DNA from: Methylosinus sp. LW4
Lineage (GTDB): Bacteria > Pseudomonadota > Alphaproteobacteria > Rhizobiales > Beijerinckiaceae
Assembly: GCF_000379125.1 (NCBI RefSeq)
Contig: NZ_KB900626.1
Span: 2,180,667 to 2,244,666, forward strand
Reading direction: 5' to 3'
Length of the DNA: 64,000 nucleotides
Shown: positions 54,791 through 63,086 of the stretch, one piece after another
How positions within the stretch are numbered: position 1 is the first letter of the stretch
How the letters are laid out: each line of letters opens with the position of its first letter
Notes under the pieces: generated by a model
Databases searched by the model: none
What the model was told of the DNA's origin: nothing
What the model saw: only the letters and a program-made list of their open reading frames with translations
Translations under genes and position numbers: made by a program

Positions 54791-55435
54791 ATGACTGCCA
54801 TTGAAAACGAGGCGCTCGACGCCTCGCCGCGCCTCTTCGAGAGCGACCTTCTCGACAAATATTCGCGCGTCCACCATCTGACCCCGCCGCTCGTCTATGG
54901 GCCGATCATCCTCTGGCTCCTCGCCTATGCGAGCAATTATGCGAGCGCGGGCTATATTCTCCTCGCCTTCGTCGCCGGCTACATCGCCTGGACGCTGACC
55001 GAATATTTCGGCCATCGCTTCCTGTTCCATACGGTGTTTCCGCTGCCCTTCGGGCTCGGGCCGCGCTTCCAATTCCTCATCCATGGCGTGCATCACATCT
55101 ATCCGAGCGATCCGCTGCGGCTCGTCATGCCGCCGCTGCTGTCGACGCCGATCATGCTGATCGCGCTCTCGCTCATCCGCCTCGTCTTCGGCGGCGATTT
55201 CGCGTGGCCCATGCTCGCGGGCTTCATCGCCGGCTATGTGCTCTATGACTGCGTGCATTATTGGACGCATCACGGCCAGCCCAAGTCCAAGCTCGGCCAT
55301 CTGGTGCGCCGCCTGCACATGCTGCATCATTTCCGCGATCCAGAACGCGGCTTCGGCGTCCATGCGATCTGGTGGGATTATGTCTTCGGCACCAATTATG
55401 CGAAGGACCAGACGCCCGGCAGCCGCGCCTTGTGA
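54791..55435 (+). CDS. fatty-acid 2-hydroxylase-like membrane enzyme (FA2H/Scs7 type)
   Basis: A 214-residue di-iron membrane hydroxylase of the fatty acid hydroxylase superfamily. Histidine clusters follow the FA2H/Scs7 pattern: H75-RFLF-H80, H98-GV-HH102, H156-YWT-HH161 and H176-ML-HH180. The IYPSDPLRLVMPP stretch and the ending FGVHAIWWDYVFGTNY are also close to FA2H. Four hydrophobic helices are present. The cytochrome b5 domain of fungal and animal enzymes is missing, so a separate electron donor is needed. Expected product is a 2-hydroxylated acyl chain of ceramide. It is the last gene of the cluster. Confidence 0.85.
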   Translation: MTAIENEALDASPRLFESDLLDKYSRVHHLTPPLVYGPIILWLLAYASNYASAGYILLAFVAGYIAWTLTEYFGHRFLFHTVFPLPFGLGPRFQFLIHGVHHIYPSDPLRLVMPPLLSTPIMLIALSLIRLVFGGDFAWPMLAGFIAGYVLYDCVHYWTHHGQPKSKLGHLVRRLHMLHHFRDPERGFGVHAIWWDYVFGTNYAKDQTPGSRAL

Positions 55436-55634
55436 TGCGCTCATCGTCGTGATGGGCTTATCGTCGCAGGCGCTTCCATGCGCCGCTTTCGGTCATAAAT
55501 GAGCCCGAGAGCGCGCGCATAGGGCGCGCAGGCCCGGCGCCCGCCGCGCCCTTTCCGTCGGGAAGAATAATTCCCGGCAGGACCCTCGAGGACGCATCCG
55601 CGCCAAGCGAAGCGCGCCGCTTCGATGTCCGCGG

Positions 55635-57248
55635 ATGCGAGCGAGCCGAAGCATGCCGAGCCTCAAAATGCCGCCGACCGCGGCGAGCTCCGATCTCCCC
55701 CACGCCGAGCGCGGCCGCTTGCGGGCGCTCATCGTCGCGCTCGCGCCGCGGGTCGCGCGCTGGTATCGCTCGCCGCTCTCCTGGCGCATCGCCATCGGGC
55801 TGCTCGCGGCGGCGGCGGCCGTCGGCTGGCGCATGGTCATCACCGGCGAGAGCGGCGGCCATCTCTATCTCACCTTCCATCTTCCCCTGCTCGTCGCCTC
55901 CTTCGTCGGCGGCGCGGCGTCCGGCGTGACGGCCCTGCTCGTCATTGTCGCCGTCATTCAATTCTGGCTCGCGCCGGTGGACGGGCTCGAGGATGCGCTG
56001 GCCTTCGCCGCCTTTCTGACGACGGATGCGTTCATCATCATCGTCGGCGAAGCCTTTCAGCGCACGCTGACCCATGTCGACAATCTGGAGACGCTCCGCG
56101 CCATGGAGCGGCTCGCGGCGCAGAATGCGCGCCTCGTCGAGCAGTTCGGCAATGTCGCGCTGGCGGCGCCCGGCGTCGTCTTCTCCTTCCGGCTCGACAC
56201 CGGCGGCTTCAGCTCCTGCCCCTATCTCGCGGAGAATGTGCGCAATGTCTTCGGCGTCGCGCCGGAGGAGATTTGCGACAACGCCGCGCCCATGCTCCGC
56301 CGCATCCACGGGGACGACGCCGAGCGCATGCGCGCCAGCTTCGCCCGCTCTGCGGCGCAGATGACGCTGCTGCGCGAGGAGTTCCGCTACGACCATCCCT
56401 CCAAGGGGACGATCTGGCTGGAGACGCAGGCGCAGCCGGTGCGCCAGGCCGACGGCTCCACCGTCTGGCACGGCTATGCGCAGGACGTGACCGAGCGTCG
56501 CCGCGAGGAGGCCGCCCGGCTCGCGGCCGAGCGGGCGCTGGAGCAGCGCATCGTCGAGCTCGAGCGCGTCAATGAGCGGCTCGCCCGCTTCGCCTATGTC
56601 GCCTCGCATGATCTGCAGGAGCCGCTGCGCAAGATCGTCGCCTTCTCGCAAATGCTCGACGCCGCCGTCGCCTCCTCCGATCAGAAGGACATTTCCTATG
56701 CGAGCGAGGTGATGCGCGGCTCGGCGCTGCGCGCGCGCGAGCTGGTCGAGGATCTGCTGGTCTATTCGCGCATCGTCGAGGCGCCGCTCAAGCTGCAGCG
56801 GCGCAATCTGCGCGTCGAGATTCAATCCGCTCTGGCCGATCTCTCCGAGCTGATCGAGGAATCGGGCGCTGATGTCAGCCTCGACGCGCCCTGCGTGGAA
56901 TTCGAGGCGGACCCGCCGCAATTCGCGCGGCTCATGCATAATCTCGTCAGCAATGCGATAAAATTCCGCCGCCAGGGCGAGACGCCCCGCATCGCCATCC
57001 ACGGCCATGTCGAGGACTCTGCGCTGCGCCTCTCCGTCTCCGACGACGGCGTCGGCTTCGAGGCGAAATATGCGAGCGCCATTTTCGAGCCGTTCAAGCG
57101 TCTGCACAGCAAGGCCGAATATCCGGGTACGGGAATCGGGCTCGCGATCTGCAAAACCATCGCCGATCGCCATGGCTGGACGCTGATCGCGCGGTCGCAG
57201 CCGCTGCAGGGCGCTACATTCGAGGTGACGATGCGGCTGCCGAGCTGA
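55635..57248 (+). CDS. membrane sensor histidine kinase (DUF4118-like, PAS, HisKA)
   Basis: A 537-residue hybrid-free sensor kinase. Hydrophobic segments at about 45-150 resemble the DUF4118 four-helix sensor. A PAS-type domain with PAC (about 175-300, ending in VWHGYAQDVTERRREE) follows. Next is HisKA with phospho-acceptor His325 (YVASHDLQEPLRK), then HATPase with N box HNLVSNAIKF and G boxes DDGVGF and GTGIGLAI. The start may be ATG 55635 or 55653; neither has a strong ribosome site. No response regulator is adjacent. It precedes a second kinase by 28 bases. Confidence 0.88.
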   Translation: MRASRSMPSLKMPPTAASSDLPHAERGRLRALIVALAPRVARWYRSPLSWRIAIGLLAAAAAVGWRMVITGESGGHLYLTFHLPLLVASFVGGAASGVTALLVIVAVIQFWLAPVDGLEDALAFAAFLTTDAFIIIVGEAFQRTLTHVDNLETLRAMERLAAQNARLVEQFGNVALAAPGVVFSFRLDTGGFSSCPYLAENVRNVFGVAPEEICDNAAPMLRRIHGDDAERMRASFARSAAQMTLLREEFRYDHPSKGTIWLETQAQPVRQADGSTVWHGYAQDVTERRREEAARLAAERALEQRIVELERVNERLARFAYVASHDLQEPLRKIVAFSQMLDAAVASSDQKDISYASEVMRGSALRARELVEDLLVYSRIVEAPLKLQRRNLRVEIQSALADLSELIEESGADVSLDAPCVEFEADPPQFARLMHNLVSNAIKFRRQGETPRIAIHGHVEDSALRLSVSDDGVGFEAKYASAIFEPFKRLHSKAEYPGTGIGLAICKTIADRHGWTLIARSQPLQGATFEVTMRLPS

Positions 57249-57276
57249 CAGCCGCGCTCACGAATGAGACCTCACC

Positions 57277-58287
57277 ATGCATGAGCTTCTCGCGCTGGCC
57301 GCGCGCTCGCGGGCGCTGCCCATCTGGGCGCGCTTTCTCGGAGCGACGTGCCTCTCTTTGGGCGCGCTCGCGCTGCACCTATCGCTGCGCGAGAAATTGC
57401 CGCCGGGACAGCTGCTCCTCTTCGTCCCCGCCGTCATGTTCTCGGCTCTGCTCTTCGGCGGCGAGGCGGGCGGCTGGTCGGCGGCCTTCGGCGCGGCGCT
57501 CGCCGCCTATTTTCTGTTTCCTGGCGAAGGCTTCGCCGTCTCGGACCCGGCCGAGGCCTTGGCTCTGGTTCTGTTCATCGGCGTCGCTCTCGCCATCGTC
57601 TTCGTGATGCAGGAGCTCGCCGGCGCGATCGACCGACGCGGCGGCGAGACCGCCGTCGCTCACGCGCTGGCGACCAAGACCGAGCGATTGAGGAAGCTCT
57701 ATCTCCAGGAAATGGCGCATCGCACGAAGAACGACCTGCAATTCGTCTGCTCCATGCTGCAGATGGAGGCGCGCGCGCTCGAGGGCGACGATGCGCGCGC
57801 CCCATTGCTGGCGGCGGCGAGCCGGGTCGCCGTGGTGAGCCGCGTCTATGCGCTGCTCCAGCACGACGGGGCGCGCGCCGTGTGGATGAGGCCGCTCATC
57901 GACGACCTCTGCGCCAATCTTCGGCTCGCGATGATCGGCGTGCGGCCGATCGCGCTGCGGACCGAGGTGGCGGATTGCGCGCTGGAGATGGATGATGCGC
58001 GCTCGGTCGCGCTGATCGTCAACGAGCTCGTCGTCAATGCGCTGAAACATGCGTTTCCCGACGAGCGCGCCGGGACGGTGAAGGTGCGGCTGACGCGCGA
58101 CGGCGAAAATCTCGTCCTGACAGTGGAGGATGATGGCGTCGGCCCGGCCTCCACGGAAGCGATGGACCTCGGCTATGGGCATAAGCTGGTGCGCTCGCTC
58201 GGTCAGCAGCTCGGCGGCGCCGCCATCATAGAGCCCGGCGCGAAGGGCCTGCGCTGCGAGCTGCGCTTCCCTGCGCCGCCGGAGTGA
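57277..58287 (+). CDS. membrane sensor histidine kinase (HisKA_2 type)
   Basis: A 336-residue kinase with three to four N-terminal hydrophobic segments (about 18-112), again DUF4118-like. The HisKA_2-type dimerisation domain has phospho-acceptor His148 (MAHRTKNDLQFV), and the ATPase has NELVVNALKHAF and DDGVGPAS. HisKA_2/HWE kinases often act in general stress or light and blue-light signalling in alphaproteobacteria. Neither a PhyR-like regulator nor a LOV domain is present here. It probably shares a transcript with the kinase upstream. Confidence 0.88.
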   Translation: MHELLALAARSRALPIWARFLGATCLSLGALALHLSLREKLPPGQLLLFVPAVMFSALLFGGEAGGWSAAFGAALAAYFLFPGEGFAVSDPAEALALVLFIGVALAIVFVMQELAGAIDRRGGETAVAHALATKTERLRKLYLQEMAHRTKNDLQFVCSMLQMEARALEGDDARAPLLAAASRVAVVSRVYALLQHDGARAVWMRPLIDDLCANLRLAMIGVRPIALRTEVADCALEMDDARSVALIVNELVVNALKHAFPDERAGTVKVRLTRDGENLVLTVEDDGVGPASTEAMDLGYGHKLVRSLGQQLGGAAIIEPGAKGLRCELRFPAPPE

Positions 58288-58290
58288 GGC

Positions 58291-58716
58291 TCACCCCGCC
58301 TTCTGCTCGATCTCCTCCATATCCTCGTCGGAGAGGCCGAAGTGATGGCCGATCTCATGCACGAGGACATGGGTGATGATCTCTTGCAGAGTGTCCTCGC
58401 CATCCGCCCAAAAGTCGATGATCGGACGGCGATAGAGCCAGATCATATTGGGCGGCTCGCCCGTCTGCGCCGCGGCCTCGCGCTGGGCGAGGCCCTGGCC
58501 GCGGAACAGCCCCAGCAGATCGAACTCCGTCTCGCATTCCATCTCCTCGAGGATTTCCTCGTCCGGGAAATCCTCGACATGGATCACGAGCCCTTCGCAG
58601 AGCCGCGTGAAACGCGACGGCAGCGATGCGAAGGCCGCATCGGCCAGAACCTCGAGATCCTCGAGCGAAGGGGCGCGCAGCCCCGCGAGAACGCTGTCGT
58701 CGAGAGGCGCGGCCAT
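58291..58716 (-). CDS. zincin-like metallopeptidase family protein
   Basis: A 141-residue protein of the small zincin family (TTHA0227/PF06262-like). The metal site HEIGHHFGLSDEDM is at about 120-133, with an acidic residue after the HExxH as in minimal zincins. The FADVFPDE-like FPDEEILEEM and PNMIWLYRRPIIDF segments fit the family. Substrate is unknown. It lies 6 bases downstream of the leuC stop on the same strand, so it is likely cotranscribed. Confidence 0.85.
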   Translation of the reverse strand: MAAPLDDSVLAGLRAPSLEDLEVLADAAFASLPSRFTRLCEGLVIHVEDFPDEEILEEMECETEFDLLGLFRGQGLAQREAAAQTGEPPNMIWLYRRPIIDFWADGEDTLQEIITHVLVHEIGHHFGLSDEDMEEIEQKAG

Positions 58717-58722
58717 CGAGAC

Positions 58723-60132
58723 TTACCTCCAGCTGCGGACATCCACGAAATGGCCGGCGATGGCCGCCGCCGCCGCCATGGCCGGCGACACGAGATGGGT
58801 GCGGCCCTTGAAGCCCTGACGGCCCTCGAAATTGCGGTTCGAGGTCGAGGCGCAGCGCTCGCCGGGCGCGAGGCGGTCCGGGTTCATGGCGAGGCACATG
58901 GAGCAGCCCGGCTCGCGCCATTCGAAGCCGGCGGCGGTGAACACCTTGTCCAGCCCCTCCGCCTCCGCCTGCGCCTTCACGAGGCCGGAGCCCGGCACGA
59001 CGATGGCGTTGACCTTGGCGTTGATCTGCTTGCCGGCGATGACCGCCGCGGCGGCGCGCAAATCCTCGATGCGGCCGTTGGTGCAGGAGCCGATGAAGAC
59101 GCGATCGATGGCGATGTCGCTGGCCTTCTCGCCGCCCTTGAGGCCCATATAGTCGAGCGCGCGAGCGATGGCCTGACGCTTGGCCGGATTGTCGACGCTG
59201 TCCGGCGTCGGCACCAGGCCGGTGATCGGCATCACATCCTCGGGCGAGGTGCCCCAGGTGAGGGTCGGCGGCAGGGCGGCGGCGTCGAGCACGATCACGC
59301 GGTCGTAATGCGCGCCCTCGTCGGAGCGCAGCGTCTCCCAATAGCGGACGGCGGCGTCGAAGACCTCGCCCTGCGGGGCCTTGGGCCGGCCGCGGAGATA
59401 TTCATAGGTCTTCTCGTCCGGCGCGACGAGGCCGGCTCGGGCGCCGCCTTCGATCGACATGTTGCAGACGGTCATGCGGCCCTCGATCGAGAGGTCGCGG
59501 ATCGCCTCGCCCGCATATTCGATCACATGGCCGGTGCCGCCGGCGGTGCCGATCTCGCCAATGATGGCGAGAATTATGTCCTTGGCGGTCGCGCCCTCGG
59601 CCAGCTTGCCGTCGACGCGCACCAGCATGTTGGCGGCCTTTTTCTGGATCAGCGTCTGCGTCGCCAGAACATGCTCCACCTCGGAGGTGCCGATGCCATG
59701 GGCGAGCGCGCCGAAGGCGCCATGGGTGGAGGTGTGGCTGTCGCCGCAGACGATCGTCGTGCCGGGCAGGGTGAAGCCCTGCTCCGGGCCGACGATATGC
59801 ACGACGCCCTGACGCGAATCATGCTCATTGTAATACTCGACGCCGAATTCCGCGGCGTTGATGGCGAGCTGCTCGACCTGCGCCTTGCTCTCGGGATCGG
59901 TGATCGGCAGCGAGCGGTCGGTCGTCGGCACATTATGGTCGACGACGGCCAACGTCTTGCCCGGCGCGCGGACCTTGCGGCCAGAGGTGCGCAGCCCCTC
60001 GAAGGCCTGCGGGCTCGTCACCTCATGGATCAGATGGCGATCGATGTAGATGAGGGACGCGCCGTCCTCCTGCTCGTGAACCACATGATCGTCCCAGATC
60101 TTGTCGTAGAGCGTGCGCGGGCGTCCTGCCAT
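58723..60132 (-). CDS. leuC: 3-isopropylmalate dehydratase large subunit
   Basis: Aconitase-family enzyme of leucine synthesis, which isomerises 2- to 3-isopropylmalate with LeuD. Length is 469 residues. [4Fe-4S] ligands are in GSCTNGR and GCSMCLAMN, and the start [17 protein letters not shown] with [16 protein letters not shown] is typical. AGGAACGAG precedes the ATG at 60132. leuD is not in the window. It is divergent from the Rsm22 gene. Confidence 0.97.
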   Translation of the reverse strand: MAGRPRTLYDKIWDDHVVHEQEDGASLIYIDRHLIHEVTSPQAFEGLRTSGRKVRAPGKTLAVVDHNVPTTDRSLPITDPESKAQVEQLAINAAEFGVEYYNEHDSRQGVVHIVGPEQGFTLPGTTIVCGDSHTSTHGAFGALAHGIGTSEVEHVLATQTLIQKKAANMLVRVDGKLAEGATAKDIILAIIGEIGTAGGTGHVIEYAGEAIRDLSIEGRMTVCNMSIEGGARAGLVAPDEKTYEYLRGRPKAPQGEVFDAAVRYWETLRSDEGAHYDRVIVLDAAALPPTLTWGTSPEDVMPITGLVPTPDSVDNPAKRQAIARALDYMGLKGGEKASDIAIDRVFIGSCTNGRIEDLRAAAAVIAGKQINAKVNAIVVPGSGLVKAQAEAEGLDKVFTAAGFEWREPGCSMCLAMNPDRLAPGERCASTSNRNFEGRQGFKGRTHLVSPAMAAAAAIAGHFVDVRSWR

Positions 60133-60269
60133 TTGTCTCGTTCCTGCTCCGAGCCGTAAAAAGAACCGTAATTCGGCCTCGACCGAACCGGGTAGGCTGT
60201 TCTACTCGCAACATGGGCGGCTTGGAAGCATGTAATCTCGGCGACGCCCCAGCGGGAGGTCTCTTCGAC

Positions 60270-61271
60270 GTGACGCGAATATCGACGGCGCCGCCACAGG
60301 AGCTGACGGCGGCGCTGGAACGCCTATTGGACGAGCGCTCGCGCCGAGCGCTGGCGGAGCGGGCGGCGCGCATTTCCGCGCTCTATCGCTCCGGCGGGAC
60401 GACGGCGCAGGCGATCCTCTGCGAGGACGACGCTCTCGCCTACGCCCTCTACCGGCTTCCGGCGACCTATGCCGCGACCATCCATATTCTCGGCCGGCTG
60501 GCCGAAAAGGCGCCGGATTTTTCGCCGCGGCGCATGCTGGACCTCGGCGCCGGCCTCGGGACCGCGAGCCTCGCCGCCCGCGCGCTCTGGCCGCAAGTCG
60601 ACGAGAATACGCTGCTCGACCGCAGCGAGCCCTTTCTCGCGCTCGCCAGCCGGCTCGCCGGCGCGGCGTTGGAGAAGGCGCGAATCGTCGCCGGCGATCT
60701 TTCCGCGCCGCCCGAGCTCGGCGCGCCTTTCGATCTCGTCGTCGCCAGCTATGCGCTGACCGAGATCGCGGAAAGCAGCCTCGACCGCGCCGTGGACGCC
60801 GCCTGGGCAAATTGCTCCGGCGCGCTGGTCATCGTCGAGCCCGGCACGCCGCGCGATCATGCGCGGCTGATGCGCATGCGGGCGCGGCTCGTCGCCGCGG
60901 GCGCGCGCGTCTCGCTGCCCTGCCCGCATTCGGCCCCCTGCCCGCTGCAGCCGCCGGACTGGTGCCATTTCTCGGTGCGGCTCGCCCGCTCGCGCGACCA
61001 TAAGCTGCTCAAAGGCGCCGACGCGCCCTTCGAGGACGAGAAATTCGCCTATCTCGTGGCGACGAGAGAGGAAGCGGCGATCGCGCCGGCCCCGGCTCGC
61101 CTGCTGGCGCGGCCGGAGGTTCTAAAGCATGGATTAAGGATAAAGCTTTGCTCTGTGGCGGGAATCGAAGAAGTTACGGTGGCGAAGCGCGATAAAGCGG
61201 CTTACGCGCCTATAAAAAAGAAAGATTGGGGCGACGAGATCGTCCCTGGGGAAACACCGGCGAGGGAATGA
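60270..61271 (+). CDS. Rsm22/METTL17-like ribosomal small-subunit methyltransferase-fold protein
   Basis: A 333-residue member of the Rsm22 family, whose mitochondrial relative METTL17 assists small-subunit assembly and binds a [4Fe-4S] cluster. It shows the SAM-fold motif MLDLGAGLGTASLAA. Cysteines are at about 218, 224 and 232 (C-x5-C-x7-C) plus one at about 294, matching the METTL17 cluster spacing. The GTG at 60270 has GGGAGG 10 bases upstream; an ATG at 60213 would add 19 unconserved residues. The next gene starts 1 base after its stop. Confidence 0.88.
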   Translation: MTRISTAPPQELTAALERLLDERSRRALAERAARISALYRSGGTTAQAILCEDDALAYALYRLPATYAATIHILGRLAEKAPDFSPRRMLDLGAGLGTASLAARALWPQVDENTLLDRSEPFLALASRLAGAALEKARIVAGDLSAPPELGAPFDLVVASYALTEIAESSLDRAVDAAWANCSGALVIVEPGTPRDHARLMRMRARLVAAGARVSLPCPHSAPCPLQPPDWCHFSVRLARSRDHKLLKGADAPFEDEKFAYLVATREEAAIAPAPARLLARPEVLKHGLRIKLCSVAGIEEVTVAKRDKAAYAPIKKKDWGDEIVPGETPARE

Positions 61272-61272
61272 C

Positions 61273-61689
61273 ATGCAGCGCCCGAGGGTCGCGCCCTATC
61301 TCACCGTCTCGCCGGCCGCCGGCGCGATCGCTTTCTACACCGCCGCTTTCGGCGCGCAGCAAAGGGCGCTGATGCCTTCCGTGGATGGAATGCGCATCGC
61401 CCATTGCGAGCTCGCCATCAATGGCGGCTCCGTCATGCTGGCCGACGTCTTTCCAGAATTGGGCCACGCCCGCATGCCGCTGCCGGGCGAGCAGGTCACC
61501 GCCTCGGTGAGCCTGGAATATGACAAGGCGCATGAGGTGGACGAGATCGTCACCCGCGCGACCCAGCTCGGCGCCAAGGTCGAGACGCAGCCGACCAACA
61601 CCTTCTGGGGCACGCGCTACGCGGCGCTGCGCGATCCCTTCGGCCACAGATGGATATTGAATGCGCCGCTCGATTCCTCGGGCGGCTGA
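61273..61689 (+). CDS. VOC (glyoxalase/PhnB-like) family protein
   Basis: A 138-residue protein of the vicinal oxygen chelate fold, PhnB/YdcE-like. It has paired beta-alpha-beta units starting VAPYLTVSPAAGAIAFYTAAFGA, and ends in the WGTRYAALRDPFGHRWILN motif typical of glyoxalase-like proteins. Metal ligands cannot all be assigned and no substrate is implied. It is tightly linked to the Rsm22 gene (1-base gap). Confidence 0.85.
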   Translation: MQRPRVAPYLTVSPAAGAIAFYTAAFGAQQRALMPSVDGMRIAHCELAINGGSVMLADVFPELGHARMPLPGEQVTASVSLEYDKAHEVDEIVTRATQLGAKVETQPTNTFWGTRYAALRDPFGHRWILNAPLDSSGG

Positions 61690-61708
61690 GCTTCAGCAAG
61701 CGCTGGCG

Positions 61709-62155
61709 TCACGGCTCGACGAAGAAAGACCGCCGCATCGACGTCCAGGTTTCGAGCGCCAGCTCGATCTCCGACGGCGATTCGCAGCAGAATTGCGCGA
61801 GCGGCGAGGCGTCGCCGACCAGAATGGACGGAACCACCGCCGCCCGCGCCGGCAGCACGGCGCCGGCCACGCTGGCGGCGATGACGAAAGCCTGATCGAA
61901 AGGCCGCGCGGCCTCTATCGCCCGCGCCAACGGCTCCGCGCCCTCGCCGGCGTCATGGAGCCCGGCGAATTTGCCGGCGAGGCCCAGCCCTTCCGCCACG
62001 GCGGCGAGGTCCTGCATCCCCGCGGCGAAGGCGATATGGGTCCAGCCCTTGGCGGCCAGCGCCTCCAGCGTCTCCGCCGCGCCCTCCACGAGCCGCCAAT
62101 CCGGCGCGCGACGCGCGACGACGCCCTCGAAATCCCAGAACAGGACTTTGCTCAT
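61709..62155 (-). CDS. HAD-like protein with degenerate catalytic motifs
   Basis: A 148-residue protein with the HAD fold order. Motif I reads FWDFEGVV: the nucleophile Asp8 is kept but the usual second Asp is Glu. Motif II is IAFAAG, lacking the Ser/Thr. No clear motif III Lys is seen, while a late VVPSILVGD could stand for motif IV. It is probably a weak phosphatase or a non-catalytic relative. GAGAGA precedes the ATG at 62155. It follows rplS on the same strand after 93 bases. Confidence 0.65.
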   Translation of the reverse strand: MSKVLFWDFEGVVARRAPDWRLVEGAAETLEALAAKGWTHIAFAAGMQDLAAVAEGLGLAGKFAGLHDAGEGAEPLARAIEAARPFDQAFVIAASVAGAVLPARAAVVPSILVGDASPLAQFCCESPSEIELALETWTSMRRSFFVEP

Positions 62156-62248
62156 CGATTCTCTCACATAGAGACGACGAAAGCGATCCTGCGGCTGCCG
62201 CCGGATCGCTCCGCCAAACTCGCAATGTCGGGAAAGGCTCCGGGAGCC

Positions 62249-62653
62249 TTACTCGGCCGCGGGGGCCGGCTTGTCCTTGGCCTTGGCCTTATTGTCGATG
62301 CGCTCGGCGATGCGGGCGGACTTGCCGCGACGGTCGCGCAGATAATAGAGCTTGGCGCGGCGGACCTTGCCGCGACGGACCAGCTTGATCGAGTCGACCA
62401 GCGGCGAATGGAGAGGGAACACGCGCTCCACGCCCTCGCCATAGGAAATCTTGCGGACGGTGAAGGCCTCGTTGAGGCCGCCGCCCTGACGGGAGATCAC
62501 CACGCCCTCATAGGCCTGGATGCGGGAGCGGTCGCCTTCCTTCACCTTCACATTGACGATGACGGTGTCGCCGGGGCGGAATTCCGGGATCGACTTGCCT
62601 TCGAGAAGGCGGGCCGATTGCTCGGCGTCGAGTTGCTCGATGATGGAGGGCAT
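62249..62653 (-). CDS. rplS: 50S ribosomal protein L19
   Basis: L19 lies at the 30S-50S interface. The family start [40 protein letters not shown], and the signature [24 protein letters not shown] are all present. The ATG at 62653 with AGGAG gives 134 residues, including a charged Ala/Lys-rich tail. A longer upstream frame is rejected. trmD and rimM, the usual neighbours upstream, are not here. Confidence 0.97.
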   Translation of the reverse strand: MPSIIEQLDAEQSARLLEGKSIPEFRPGDTVIVNVKVKEGDRSRIQAYEGVVISRQGGGLNEAFTVRKISYGEGVERVFPLHSPLVDSIKLVRRGKVRRAKLYYLRDRRGKSARIAERIDNKAKAKDKPAPAAE

Positions 62654-62730
62654 GAAAAACTCCTGCCGTTTCGCCTTGCGCCGGATGGCGTGGCGAGCGT
62701 TTCGGGACGCTGTTTTGATTTGGACGCGCC

Positions 62731-62759
62731 GCAATACACGAGGCGGCGCCGATTGTCGA
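62731..62759 (-). promoter_or_regulatory. candidate promoter of rplS
   Basis: On the minus strand, TCGACA (62754-62759, 5/6 to TTGACA) and TATTGC (62731-62736, 3/6) are spaced by 17 bases. This would give a leader of about 70 bases before rplS. The -10 match is weak. Confidence 0.35.
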
Positions 62760-62810
62760 GAGCGGGCGGCGAACCAAGCAAAGGGATCGGGTGAAGGCCC
62801 ACAATCCTCC

Positions 62811-62858
62811 CCCTCATGCTGAGGAGCGCCCGAAGGGCGCGTCTCGAAGCACGAAGGG
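62811..62858 (+). repeat. rhizobial-type palindromic element, copy 1
   Basis: Contains CTGAGGAGCGCCCGAAGG followed by GCGCGTCTCGAAG, with an internal GCGCC-CGAA-GGGCGC hairpin. This arrangement resembles intergenic palindromes dispersed in many Hyphomicrobiales genomes. Copy 2 lies downstream in inverse orientation. Confidence 0.7.
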
Positions 62859-62879
62859 GGAGCTCCAGATGGCCGCGCA

Positions 62880-62940
62880 TGAAGGTTTCCTCGTCCTTCG
62901 AGACGCCGCTTCGCGGCTCCTCAGGAAGAGGAAACCTTCA
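62880..62940 (-). repeat. rhizobial-type palindromic element, copy 2, in a long inverted repeat
   Basis: The minus strand reads CTGAGGAGCCGCGAAGCGG then CGTCTCGAAGGACGAGG, the same element as copy 1 inverted. It is enclosed by a perfect 13-bp inverted repeat (TGAAGGTTTCCTC at 62880-62892 and GAGGAAACCTTCA at 62928-62940), giving a 61-base structure. Confidence 0.7.
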
Positions 62941-63086
62941 CCCGAGCGCCCCGCCAAACCAAGGAACCTTCAGGACCCTCGAGGGGGAGGTGGAAACGCC
63001 TCTTCTCGCTCGGCCGGTTGGCACCGTCTTCGCAAGGCGCGGCCAGAGCGGCGCCGAGGGCGCCTATAGAAGCGCGAGACCGAACA

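Larger units (their letters stand above)
62654..63086. other. intergenic region with palindromic repeats
   Basis: 433 bases without a gene, between divergent rplS and the rhodanese gene. It contains a candidate rplS promoter and an inverted pair of rhizobial-type palindromes. Open frames through it are shadows of these repeats. Confidence 0.6.

Noticed and set aside
58342..60159. 605-codon open frame antisense to leuC and the zincin gene
   Set aside because: Spans two real genes on the other strand and has no domain or start signal.
62791..63069. Possible 92-codon gene over the palindromic repeats
   Set aside because: The frame is produced by the repeat sequence and has no start signal.
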